A DNA stretch of 5,418 bases from Acidobacteriota bacterium (GTDB lineage: Bacteria; Acidobacteriota; Aminicenantia; Aminicenantales; Aminicenantaceae), in NCBI GenBank assembly GCA_030609975.1, contig JAUWSR010000262.1, positions 1-5,418 on the forward strand, given 5' to 3'. Below the pieces are notes generated by a model. That model had not been told where the DNA came from. It saw nothing but the letters and a program-made list of their open reading frames with translations, and made no database searches. Below, piece after piece: positions 1-5,418 of this stretch. Positions within the stretch are counted from its first letter, which is position 1, and the number at the start of each line of letters is the position of its first letter. A program made the translations under genes and the position numbers.

Positions 1-99
1 ATTCAAAAGGTTTTCTTTCTCAGGGACATCCAGGGGAGGCAGCTTGTAGGCTCTTTTTCCCTCGTCGCTCATTTTGTATATCAATGGTTCGCGGATCAT
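1..99 (-). CDS. gcvPB: Glycine dehydrogenase (decarboxylating) subunit 2, N-terminal fragment
   Basis: This is the first 33 codons of a gene that continues past the left edge. The ATG is at 97-99, and the protein begins MIREPLIYKMSDEGKR, followed by a YKLPPLDVPE segment. In this family GcvPB typically opens with an 'REPLIFE.S..GR..Y.LP' pattern, so the match is good although short. GcvPB carries the pyridoxal-phosphate lysine of the P protein and pairs with GcvPA to decarboxylate glycine and transfer the aminomethyl group to lipoyl-GcvH in the cytoplasm. The PLP lysine lies outside the window and cannot be checked. A GAGG Shine-Dalgarno site sits 7 nt upstream of the start, which supports this ATG over the internal Met10. 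It is the last visible gene of the gcvT-gcvH-gcvPA-gcvPB operon and lies 69 bp after gcvPA, with a strong hairpin in the gap. Identification rests on the N-terminus plus operon position. Confidence 0.9.
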   Translation of the reverse strand, partial: MIREPLIYKMSDEGKRAYKLPPLDVPEKENLLN

Positions 100-106
100 T
101 TTATAT

Positions 107-110
107 CCTC
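107..110 (-). promoter_or_regulatory. Ribosome binding site of gcvPB
   Basis: The minus strand reads GAGG followed by 7 nt (ATATAAA) and the gcvPB ATG. It decides the start of the truncated gene. It lies only 7 nt downstream of the REP-like hairpin, so folding of that hairpin could affect ribosome access (inference). Confidence 0.7.
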
Positions 111-117
111 AAAGGTT

Positions 118-142
118 GGACCGTTCGGCAAACGGTCCCTAC
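118..142 (-). repeat. REP-like hairpin with GTAG foot in the gcvPA-gcvPB gap
   Basis: A perfect 8-bp inverted repeat, GGACCGTT and AACGGTCC, is separated by a 5-nt loop. The arms are 118-125 and 131-138. On the minus (coding) strand the tetranucleotide GTAG (139-142) abuts the 5' arm. This is the layout of REP elements mobilised by RAYT-type tyrosine transposases, which have a GTAG or GGAG foot followed by a palindrome. No T-run follows the hairpin on either strand, so it is not a Rho-independent terminator. It lies between co-transcribed genes and could act as an mRNA stabiliser or processing site. Only one copy is visible, so repeat status is an inference from structure. Confidence 0.5.
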
Positions 143-168
143 AGGACAAGATATCGGCTCATTTTGAT

Positions 169-1515
169 TCATTTCAAAACCTCATCCAAGCGGCTTACGA
201 ATCGATCGATATCTTCTTTTTTATGCACCTCGGTCACACATACCAAAGCGCAGTTTTTCAGTTCCGGATAATATTCCTCTACACCCAATCCGGGGATAAC
301 GCCTTGGGCTTTCAGATCTGTTTTGATCTCTGACCAAGCCTTGGGAAACTCCAGTACAAATTCGTTAAAGCCGTTCCCGGAAAACCTGAGTTTTACTCCA
401 GGAAGGGCGCACAGTTTTTCACGCGCATAAGCGGCCTTTTGCAGGTTGTGCCAGGCTAATTCCCGCAGACCTTCTTTGCCCAGTGTTTCCAGATAGATGG
501 CGGCCCGCAGCATACAAAGCGCTTGGTTGGTGCAGATATTGGAGGTAGCACGCTCCCTCCGGATATGCTGTTCTCGAGTAGATAACGTCAAAACAAAGCC
601 GGTCTTGCCTTCAACATCTTTGGTTTTCCCCGCGATACGACCGGGCAGCTGCCGGATAAATTCCTTGTGACAGGCCATAAAACCCAAAAGCGGGCCTCCA
701 AAACTTACAGGCAAGCCAAAGGATTGGGCTTCTCCTGTGATGATGTCCACGCCCAGGTTTCCGGGGCCTTCCAGGATCCCCAAAGAGACGGGTTCTGTAA
801 CCACCGCCGCAGAGAGAGCTTTTTGCGCATGAGCCAGCTCAGATATTTTAGCTGCGTCCTCGACGACTCCGAAGAAGTTAGGTGTCTGGAAGATCACAAC
901 GGAAACGTCCTCTCCCAGCTTAGTGTCCATCTCTTCGAGATTCAGCTGCCCCGAGCCCAGATAGCCCACCTCTTCAATCTCGATCCCAAGATTCCGGGTA
1001 TAGGTCAAGATGGTCTCACGGTAATGGGGATGCAGAGAGCGCGCCGTCAACACCTTGGTTCTGCGATTAAGCCGGCTGGCCATCAACACAGCCTCAGCGG
1101 CACCGGAAGCTCCATCGTACAAAGACGCATTGGCGATATCCATCCCGGTCAGCTGGCACATCAGCGTCTGGAATTCAAAGATCACCTGCAGGGTTCCCTG
1201 ACTTACTTCCGGCTGATAAGGTGTATAGGGGCTTACGAATTCCCCCCGGCTCGACAGGTAATCTACGACAGCCGGAATAAAATGGGCATAGGTTCCGCCA
1301 CCCAAAAAAGACAGATAATCCGGGTAAAGGTTTTTGGCGGCGAGGTCCTCAAAATAGGCTTGGAGATCAGCCTCTGCCAGAGGTCCCGGAACCTTGAGAG
1401 GATGTTTAAGTTTAATAGACTCGGGAATGGATTGGAACAGCTCCTCAAGAGAGGAAACACCGATCTTCTCCAGCATATCCCGTTTTTCATGGTCACCAAG
1501 AGAAATATAGCTCAT
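169..1515 (-). CDS. gcvPA: Glycine dehydrogenase (decarboxylating) subunit 1
   Basis: A complete 448-aa protein, the usual length of GcvPA, the non-PLP half of the two-subunit P protein. With GcvPB it decarboxylates glycine and passes the aminomethyl group to lipoylated GcvH in the cytoplasm. Family signatures visible are the N-terminal GDHEKRDML and IGVSSLEELF segments, SFLGGGTYAHFIPAVV (about 69-84), SPYTPYQPEVSQGTLQ (95-110), NASLYDGASGAAEA (129-142), a Gly-rich SFGGPLLGFM (271-280), and the TREQHIRRERATSNICTNQA stretch (313-332). The PLP lysine is expected in GcvPB, so none is needed here. The start ATG follows an AAGGA site at a rather long 10-nt spacing. The next Met is residue 14, inside the conserved N-terminus, so Met1 is preferred. 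It lies 39 bp after gcvH and 69 bp before gcvPB, consistent with one transcript. The frame is intact with no missing signature. Confidence 0.97.
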   Translation of the reverse strand: MSYISLGDHEKRDMLEKIGVSSLEELFQSIPESIKLKHPLKVPGPLAEADLQAYFEDLAAKNLYPDYLSFLGGGTYAHFIPAVVDYLSSRGEFVSPYTPYQPEVSQGTLQVIFEFQTLMCQLTGMDIANASLYDGASGAAEAVLMASRLNRRTKVLTARSLHPHYRETILTYTRNLGIEIEEVGYLGSGQLNLEEMDTKLGEDVSVVIFQTPNFFGVVEDAAKISELAHAQKALSAAVVTEPVSLGILEGPGNLGVDIITGEAQSFGLPVSFGGPLLGFMACHKEFIRQLPGRIAGKTKDVEGKTGFVLTLSTREQHIRRERATSNICTNQALCMLRAAIYLETLGKEGLRELAWHNLQKAAYAREKLCALPGVKLRFSGNGFNEFVLEFPKAWSEIKTDLKAQGVIPGLGVEEYYPELKNCALVCVTEVHKKEDIDRFVSRLDEVLK

Positions 1516-1525
1516 TCGAACACTA

Positions 1526-1530
1526 TCCTT
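1526..1530 (-). promoter_or_regulatory. Ribosome binding site of gcvPA
   Basis: The minus strand carries AAGGA ending 10 nt before the gcvPA ATG. The spacing is at the long end of the normal range. No better site lies between it and the start. Confidence 0.55.
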
Positions 1531-1554
1531 TGGGGAAAATTAGGGCCGGGAGAG

Positions 1555-1941
1555 TTAGGTCTCCAGACCATCGACAAACTTTTCATATTCGGTGACAGAC
1601 ATCAACTTCTCTAATTCAGCTTCATTTTTAAGCTTGATACGGAGGATCCAGCCTTTTCCATGGGGATCTTCATTCACCCACTCAGGAGAATCATTCAGGC
1701 CCTCATTGACTGCTGCCACCTCTCCGCTGACAGGAGAGTAAATATCAGAAACCGCTTTCACGGACTCGATAACCCCCAGAGACTGATGAAATTCCATCTC
1801 TGCCCCCACGTCAGGCAGCTCTACGTACACCACATCTCCCAGTTGTTTTTGAGCGAAATCCGTAATGCCTACCGTGGCTTCACCGCCTGCAACTTTTATC
1901 CACTCATGATCTTTAGTGTAATAGAAATTATCAGGATACAT
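1555..1941 (-). CDS. gcvH: Glycine cleavage system H protein (lipoyl carrier)
   Basis: A 128-aa lipoyl-domain protein when started at 1941. GcvH shuttles the aminomethyl group from the P protein to GcvT and then presents the reduced dihydrolipoyl arm to the L protein. Signatures are the N-terminal YYTKDHEWIKV, GITDFAQKQLGDVVYVELP, and the lipoylation site in GVIESVKAVSDIYSPVSG. There Lys62 (Lys68 from the longer start) is the expected lipoyl-lysine. The C-terminal NEDPHGKGWILRIK also matches the family. An in-frame ATG at 1957-1959 would add six residues (MGKEVR), but those codons contain a perfect AAGGAGGT Shine-Dalgarno sequence placed 4 nt before the ATG at 1939-1941, and family members normally begin right before the 'P..Y.YT.DHEW' motif. 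I therefore choose the internal start, leaving an 18-nt gap after the gcvT stop. The stop is TAA at 1555-1557. Confidence 0.96.
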   Translation of the reverse strand: MYPDNFYYTKDHEWIKVAGGEATVGITDFAQKQLGDVVYVELPDVGAEMEFHQSLGVIESVKAVSDIYSPVSGEVAAVNEGLNDSPEWVNEDPHGKGWILRIKLKNEAELEKLMSVTEYEKFVDGLET

Positions 1942-1945
1942 CCTT

Positions 1946-1953
1946 ACCTCCTT
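1946..1953 (-). promoter_or_regulatory. Strong ribosome binding site that sets the gcvH start
   Basis: The minus strand reads AAGGAGGT, a full match to the anti-Shine-Dalgarno core, 4 nt before the ATG at 1939-1941. It lies inside the six codons that the longer 1959 start would translate, which argues for the shorter protein. Confidence 0.85.
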
Positions 1954-1959
1954 CCCCAT

Positions 1960-3048
1960 TCAGTAATCACGTTTATAAAATGGTAGAGGGACGACCCGGG
2001 CAGCGACCCGTTTCCCCCTGACTTCGATGTCTATTTCCGTACCTTCTTCCGTATACTCCATGGGAAGATAGGTCAAGCCGATGCTTTTTTTGAGATAGGG
2101 AGAGAAGGTTCCGGATGTGACCTCAGATACTTTTTCCTCTCCGATATATACGGGATAATGGGAACGTGCGATCCCGCGGTCGATAAGCTCAAATCCGGCG
2201 ATTCTTTTTTTGATGCCCTCTTCTTTCTGCTGAAGCAGGACCTCTCTACCAAGAAAATCACCTTTTTTGAATTTAACCAGCCACTTCAAGCCGGCTTCCA
2301 AGGCAGTGGTGGTATCATCGATATCGTTGCCGTAAAGCATGAGACAGGCCTCCAGGCGCAGGGTGTCACGAGCGCCCAATCCCACAGGTTTGATCCCATA
2401 GCTCTCCCCGGTTTCGATCAGGGCATCCCAGATAACTCCAGGAGTCGCCGAGGTGGTGTAGACCTCAAAGCCATCCTCTCCCGTGTAACCTGTTCGGGAC
2501 ACCATGGAAGGAATCCCGGCCACTTCACCATGCGCGACAGCGAACGATCCCATTTCATCCAGGGGCAGATCGTTGAGATTTTTCAAAATGTCCTGGGCAT
2601 TTCGCCCCTGCAGAGCAATTTGGCTGTAATCGTCGCTCAGGTTTTTGACTTCAACCTCAAAACCGGCTTTGTTTTTTTCGATCCAGGCGAAATCCTTGTC
2701 GGCGTTGGCCGCATTGACAACCAGAAGATACGTATTTTCATCCAAACAGTAAACCAGGAGATCATCTACAAATGTCCCCTTGGGAGTGGTCAGCGCAGAG
2801 TACTGGGCTTTGGTGGGACTGGTGCGGGCGGCATTGTTGGGTGTGAGATGCTGCACATAATCCAAAGCTTGAGGGCCTAAGACCAGGATCTCACCCATGT
2901 GGCTTACATCGAATAAACCGGCTTGGTTGCGGACAGCGAGATGTTCTTCGATGATTCCGGAATATTCCACCGGCATCTCCCAACCAAAGAACTCGACCAT
3001 CTTCCCATTGAGTTTTATATGGTTATTGTGTAGTCGCGTTTTTTTCAT
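1960..3048 (-). CDS. gcvT: Glycine cleavage system T protein (aminomethyltransferase)
   Basis: A complete 362-aa GcvT, the normal family length. It takes the aminomethyl group from GcvH, releases ammonia and forms 5,10-methylene-tetrahydrofolate. Folate-binding and catalytic signatures are in order: KMVEFFGWEMPVEYSG (16-31), AVRNQAGLFDVSHMGE (38-53), GTFVDDLLVYC (91-101, where Asp96 lines up with the catalytic aspartate of characterised GcvT proteins), LVVNAANADKDFAWI (about 108-122), SRTGYTGEDGFEVY (about 184-197), and GLGARDTLRLEACLMLYGND. The C-terminal domain has SEVTSGTFSPYLKKSIGL and ends PFYKRDY. An AGAGG site 6 nt before the ATG supports the start. It is the first gene of the gcv operon and is divergent from argS. 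The stop is TGA at 1960-1962, 18 nt before the preferred gcvH start. A confusable relative is sarcosine dehydrogenase or YgfZ, but the operon and full motif set make GcvT secure. Confidence 0.98.
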   Translation of the reverse strand: MKKTRLHNNHIKLNGKMVEFFGWEMPVEYSGIIEEHLAVRNQAGLFDVSHMGEILVLGPQALDYVQHLTPNNAARTSPTKAQYSALTTPKGTFVDDLLVYCLDENTYLLVVNAANADKDFAWIEKNKAGFEVEVKNLSDDYSQIALQGRNAQDILKNLNDLPLDEMGSFAVAHGEVAGIPSMVSRTGYTGEDGFEVYTTSATPGVIWDALIETGESYGIKPVGLGARDTLRLEACLMLYGNDIDDTTTALEAGLKWLVKFKKGDFLGREVLLQQKEEGIKKRIAGFELIDRGIARSHYPVYIGEEKVSEVTSGTFSPYLKKSIGLTYLPMEYTEEGTEIDIEVRGKRVAARVVPLPFYKRDY

Positions 3049-3054
3049 CCGTAT

Positions 3055-3059
3055 CCTCT
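3055..3059 (-). promoter_or_regulatory. Ribosome binding site of gcvT
   Basis: The minus strand reads AGAGG with 6 nt before the gcvT ATG, a standard spacing that supports the chosen start. Confidence 0.75.
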
Positions 3060-3077
3060 CAGCAATGAAAGATAAAA

Positions 3078-3104
3078 ATTATCACATTATGTGGGTTCAT
3101 TCAA
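3078..3104 (-). promoter_or_regulatory. Putative promoter of the gcv operon
   Basis: On the minus strand a -35-like TTGAAT (3099-3104) is followed after 15 nt by an extended -10, TGTGATAAT, whose hexamer GATAAT is at 3078-3083. The 15-nt spacer is short, but the TG extension can compensate. Transcription would start near 3071, giving a leader of about 23 nt that contains the Shine-Dalgarno site. Two small palindromes overlap the -10 and spacer (3071-3083 and 3083-3093) and could be a repressor site. The assignment comes from pattern matching only. Confidence 0.4.
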
Positions 3105-3190
3105 GGTATTTCCGCCACTAAGAACAATTAGGGGATGGTTGCTCTCCAGTCGGATTTTTAACGCCATTTTCTATCAGTTTTTTTCGGCAC

Positions 3191-3204
3191 TGCGGAACTC
3201 CGCA
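3191..3204. repeat. Short inverted repeat (hairpin), TGCGG / CCGCA
   Basis: TGCGG (3191-3195) pairs with CCGCA (3200-3204) around the loop AACT; the stem can extend by one A-T pair. On the minus strand it is followed by an A-rich run, and on the plus strand it follows a T-run. It therefore lacks the hairpin-then-U order of an intrinsic terminator in either direction. Confidence 0.4.
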
Positions 3205-3286
3205 TGTTAATACCCATCACGCTACTTTGACCTTAGATTCATAGCAACCGCACACTTATCATATCGTGCTCACAACAGTCCTCGTG

Positions 3287-3301
3287 CCCGACTTCGTCGG
3301 G
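3287..3301. repeat. Short inverted repeat (hairpin), CCCGAC / GTCGGG
   Basis: A perfect 6-bp, GC-rich stem, CCCGAC (3287-3292) and GTCGGG (3296-3301), closes a TTC loop. No T-run follows on either strand (the plus strand continues TTCCCTCAAAAAAC), so it is not an intrinsic terminator. It could be part of a dispersed repeat or a structured RNA. Confidence 0.4.
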
Positions 3302-3409
3302 TTCCCTCAAAAAACATATCGGAAAGGCTCAATCCTCCAATGTCGCTCCTCTAATTCCTAAATTCCTTCTCTAAAAAAAAATATCTGCTAGTCTTGAATA
3401 TATAATAAC

Positions 3410-3437
3410 TTGCCCATAGGGAACAATTTGCTATAAT
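3410..3437 (+). promoter_or_regulatory. Putative sigma-70-type promoter of argS
   Basis: A perfect -10 TATAAT (3432-3437) has a TG extension at 3429-3430 and a -35-like TTGCCC (3410-3415) 16 nt upstream. Transcription would begin about 3442-3447, only 3 to 8 nt before the argS ATG at 3450. The message would then be leaderless or nearly so, which fits the lack of any Shine-Dalgarno sequence there. A second TATAAT lies at 3401-3406 with no convincing -35. Confidence 0.6.
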
Positions 3438-3449
3438 TAAGAACCAATC

Positions 3450-5399
3450 ATGCTAAATCTGAAATCACGGCTCAAAAACGACATCCATAACCTGCTCAAA
3501 GACCGGTATCCGCTGGACCTGGAAAGGATCGAGCTTGGCTACACACCTAATATCAGTATGGGGGATCTGGCTCTGGCATTCCCTTTTCAGTTGGCCAAAG
3601 AGCTTAAACGAGCGCCGCGGGACATCGCCCAGGAGATCGCACCACAACTCTCTACCCTTGAGGGTGTGGATAAATGTGAGATAGCGGGTGCCGGCTACCT
3701 CAAACTTTTTTTGGACCGCACCCAATACTTTGTACATAGGCTTAAGACCGCCGGCGTCTCCACTCTTTCGCCAGAGGAAGACAAGGTCATTGTCGAACAT
3801 ACCTCGATCAACCCCAATAAGGCCGCTCACATCGGTCATCTGCGCAATTCCACCTTGGGAGATACGTTGGTCCGTATCGTTCACTACAAGGGTGAGCGCC
3901 TTGAGATCCAGAATTATATCGATGACACCGGGGTTCAGGTGGCAGATGTGGTCTTCGCATTTATGGAATTGGAAAAAAAGAGCCTGGAGGAGATAAAAGC
4001 GATCCCCGGTAAATTCGATTTTTACTGTTGGGACCTATATGCCCGGGTCGGCCCCTATCTGGAAAAGAACCCGGATGCGAAACAGCGCAAGAACGAGATC
4101 CTGAAACGAATAGAGGAAGGTACCGATCCGGAAGCCGAGATCGGTTTCCACATCTCCCGCCGCATCCTCAAGGCTCATCTGGATACCATGTACCGATTGG
4201 GCATCACCTATGACCTGCAGGCCTGTGAAAGCAGTATCATCGGACTCAAATTCTGGGAAAAGGCCTTCAGCCTGCTCAAAGAGAGGCAGGCCATCTATTT
4301 TGTGGATGAAGGGCCGAACCAAGGCTGCTGGGTCATGAAACTCGAGGATGGCCAGGAGCAGGAGAAGATCCTGGTCCGCTCCAACGGCATTGTTACCTAC
4401 ACCGGCAAGGACATCGCTTATCAGCTCTGGAAATTCGGGCTCTTGGATGGGGATTTTTATTACGAGCCTTTTGTCGAGCAGGGCGACCACACTATCTGGA
4501 TCACAAATTCTCAGCCACCTTCTCAGCCGGAATCCCCGGCTCCGGAATTCGGGCATGGCAGCGTGGTCTACAATGTCATAGATGTACGGCAGTCCTATCC
4601 GCAGAAGATCGTGGCCCAAGGCCTGAAGTCCCTAAAGTACGAACGCCAATTCGAGCGGTCCATCCATTTTTCCTATGAGATGGTGGCCCTTTCTCAGGAA
4701 AGCCTGCAGGACTTGGGGCTGGTGGTGGCGGAAGAAGACCAGGAACGGGATTTCCTCGAGATGTCGGGCAGGAAAGGCCTGGGCATCAAAGCGGACGATC
4801 TTTTGGACCGGATGGAAGAAAAGGCCCTGGCCGAGGTTGAGCAACGCAATCCGGAGTTCTCGAAGGAACTCAAACAGGATATCTCCCACAAGATCGCCAT
4901 AGGTGCCCTGCGGTATTTCATGCTGAAATACGCCCGCAACTCTGTGATCGTGTTCGACTTCGCAGATGCGCTGAGTTTTGAGGGCGAAACCGGCCCCTAT
5001 CTTCAGTACACGGTGGTACGGATCAACAGTATCTTCCGAAAACTTAAGGATGTGGACGGTTTCACCGAGGAGAGCTTGGAAACACTCATCCAGAAAAGTG
5101 ATTTCCCTCTGGAAAGCTTGTCTGAGAGCGAAGCTTCAGATTTCTGGGAGCTCGTACTATACGCCTCCCAACTGGATGAGGAAGTGCTCCATTCCCTGCA
5201 TTCCCTGGAGTTTTTGCACCTGGCCAAATACACCTTTAACCTCTGTCAAAAGTTCAACGGTTATTACCACAAATACTCCATACTGAACGAGAAGGATCCG
5301 GATCTAAAGGCTATGCGCATCGCGACCATCGCTTTCATCCGCGAAACGCTTAACACCGCTCTGGAACTCATGGGCATCCCCCAGCCAGACCGGATGTAA
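3450..5399 (+). CDS. argS: Arginyl-tRNA synthetase, long form
   Basis: A complete 649-aa class I synthetase that charges tRNA-Arg with arginine using ATP in the cytoplasm. The N-terminal Arg-specific tRNA-binding domain covers about 1-110. The catalytic core begins at EHTSINPNKAAHIGHLRNST, with HIGH at 127-130 and the upstream Lys124. SNGIVTYTGKDIAYQLWKF (311-329) follows. The second signature is MSGRKG (438-443) in place of KMSK. The C-terminal DALR anticodon-binding domain runs from about 516 (GPYLQYTVVRI) and ends MGIPQPDRM. Most bacterial ArgS are about 550-590 aa. The extra length lies mainly between 333 and 480 and includes a Pro/Ser-rich loop (354-366). The usual GADH-type motif is replaced by IDVRQSYPQ (377-385). 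The start is the first ATG. The next Met (37) lies within the conserved N-terminal domain. No Shine-Dalgarno site precedes it. The reading frame is intact, so the enzyme is probably functional. Confidence 0.97.
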   Translation: MLNLKSRLKNDIHNLLKDRYPLDLERIELGYTPNISMGDLALAFPFQLAKELKRAPRDIAQEIAPQLSTLEGVDKCEIAGAGYLKLFLDRTQYFVHRLKTAGVSTLSPEEDKVIVEHTSINPNKAAHIGHLRNSTLGDTLVRIVHYKGERLEIQNYIDDTGVQVADVVFAFMELEKKSLEEIKAIPGKFDFYCWDLYARVGPYLEKNPDAKQRKNEILKRIEEGTDPEAEIGFHISRRILKAHLDTMYRLGITYDLQACESSIIGLKFWEKAFSLLKERQAIYFVDEGPNQGCWVMKLEDGQEQEKILVRSNGIVTYTGKDIAYQLWKFGLLDGDFYYEPFVEQGDHTIWITNSQPPSQPESPAPEFGHGSVVYNVIDVRQSYPQKIVAQGLKSLKYERQFERSIHFSYEMVALSQESLQDLGLVVAEEDQERDFLEMSGRKGLGIKADDLLDRMEEKALAEVEQRNPEFSKELKQDISHKIAIGALRYFMLKYARNSVIVFDFADALSFEGETGPYLQYTVVRINSIFRKLKDVDGFTEESLETLIQKSDFPLESLSESEASDFWELVLYASQLDEEVLHSLHSLEFLHLAKYTFNLCQKFNGYYHKYSILNEKDPDLKAMRIATIAFIRETLNTALELMGIPQPDRM

Positions 5400-5401
5400 G
5401 G
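5398..5401 (+). promoter_or_regulatory. Probable ribosome binding site of the gene after argS
   Basis: AAGG overlaps the last two bases of the argS TAA stop and stands 5 nt before an ATG at 5407, which suggests translational linkage to argS. Confidence 0.4.
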
Positions 5402-5406
5402 TCCGT

Positions 5407-5418
5407 ATGATTAAGGTC
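5407..5418 (+). CDS. Probable start of a downstream gene, unknown product
   Basis: ATG ATT AAG GTC (Met-Ile-Lys-Val) begins 7 nt after the argS stop, with AAGG at a suitable distance upstream. Only four codons lie in the window, so the product cannot be named. It would be the second gene of an argS operon if it continues open. Confidence 0.4.

Larger units (their letters stand above)
3105..3409. other. Divergent intergenic DNA without a recognisable gene
   Basis: This stretch lies between the two putative promoters. I see no supported coding region, tRNA, or riboswitch. It contains two short perfect hairpins (3191-3204 and 3287-3301), a T7 run at 3178-3184, an A9 run at 3373-3381, and a pyrimidine-rich patch around 3341-3372. 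On the minus strand a 32-codon stretch between stops (3118-3216) has no ATG at its beginning and no Shine-Dalgarno site. The content could be a decayed gene, a dispersed repeat, or an untranslated RNA, and nothing in the window decides among these. Confidence 0.6.

Noticed and set aside
667..1614. A 315-codon open frame on the plus strand opposite gcvPA
   Set aside because: It is antisense to a gene with full family signatures, has no ribosome binding site, and its translation resembles no known protein. Long antisense frames are common opposite GC-balanced coding sequence.
2158..2880. A 240-codon open frame on the plus strand opposite gcvT
   Set aside because: It is a shadow of gcvT. The minus-strand frame carries all GcvT motifs and its own ribosome binding site.
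3143..3148. GGAGAG on the minus strand as a possible glycine riboswitch core
   Set aside because: The rest of the aptamer core is absent, and the site lies upstream of the putative promoter.
3118..3216. A 32-codon minus-strand stretch between stops in the intergenic region, Cys- and Lys-containing
   Set aside because: There is no ATG at its beginning, no Shine-Dalgarno site, and no recognised similarity. It may be a remnant but cannot be supported as a gene.
3137..3249. A 7-bp inverted repeat (GGTTGCT ... AGCAACC) about 100 bp apart
   Set aside because: Repeats of this length are expected by chance in 400 bp, and the pairing does not extend on either side.
3373..3381. A9 run, read on the minus strand as T9, as a possible terminator
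   Set aside because: No stable hairpin precedes it on the minus strand, and no gene is known to end there.
4035..4619. A 194-codon open frame on the minus strand opposite argS
   Set aside because: It lies wholly within the argS catalytic core, and its composition is that of an antisense shadow.

Overview
The window is a bacterial housekeeping region. It holds two divergent transcription units separated by about 400 bp of non-coding DNA. On the minus strand, reading right to left, lies a glycine-cleavage operon in the order gcvT, gcvH, gcvPA, gcvPB. The gcvPB gene runs off the left edge after 33 codons. On the plus strand lies a complete arginyl-tRNA synthetase gene (argS). Four codons of a probable next gene follow it before the right edge.

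The organism is a bacterium with moderate G+C and clear Shine-Dalgarno sites (AAGGAGGT before gcvH, AGAGG before gcvT, GAGG before gcvPB). The P protein is split into two subunits (GcvPA and GcvPB), as in many Gram-positive, thermophilic and deep-branching lineages, and not the single long GcvP of Escherichia coli. ArgS is a long form of 649 aa with divergent catalytic motifs. Together these argue against an enterobacterium. They would fit an uncultured, non-proteobacterial lineage, possibly Acidobacteriota or Aminicenantes-like, but the sequence alone does not settle the phylum.

Layout: 1-99 gcvPB N-terminus (minus); 100-168 a 69-bp gap with a strong REP-like hairpin; 169-1515 gcvPA (minus); 1555-1941 gcvH (minus, start revised by a perfect Shine-Dalgarno site); 1960-3048 gcvT (minus); 3049-3449 divergent intergenic region with a putative gcvT promoter, two hairpins and an argS promoter; 3450-5399 argS (plus); 5407-5418 probable start of another plus-strand gene.

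Together GcvPA/PB decarboxylate glycine and load the aminomethyl group on the lipoyl arm of GcvH. GcvT then passes the one-carbon unit to tetrahydrofolate and releases ammonia. The dihydrolipoyl dehydrogenase (L protein) is not in the window. I found no glycine riboswitch ahead of gcvT. I found no new biological system. The points worth a second look are the REP-like hairpin between the two P-subunit genes, the nearly leaderless argS promoter, the divergent ArgS motifs, and the unexplained intergenic DNA.
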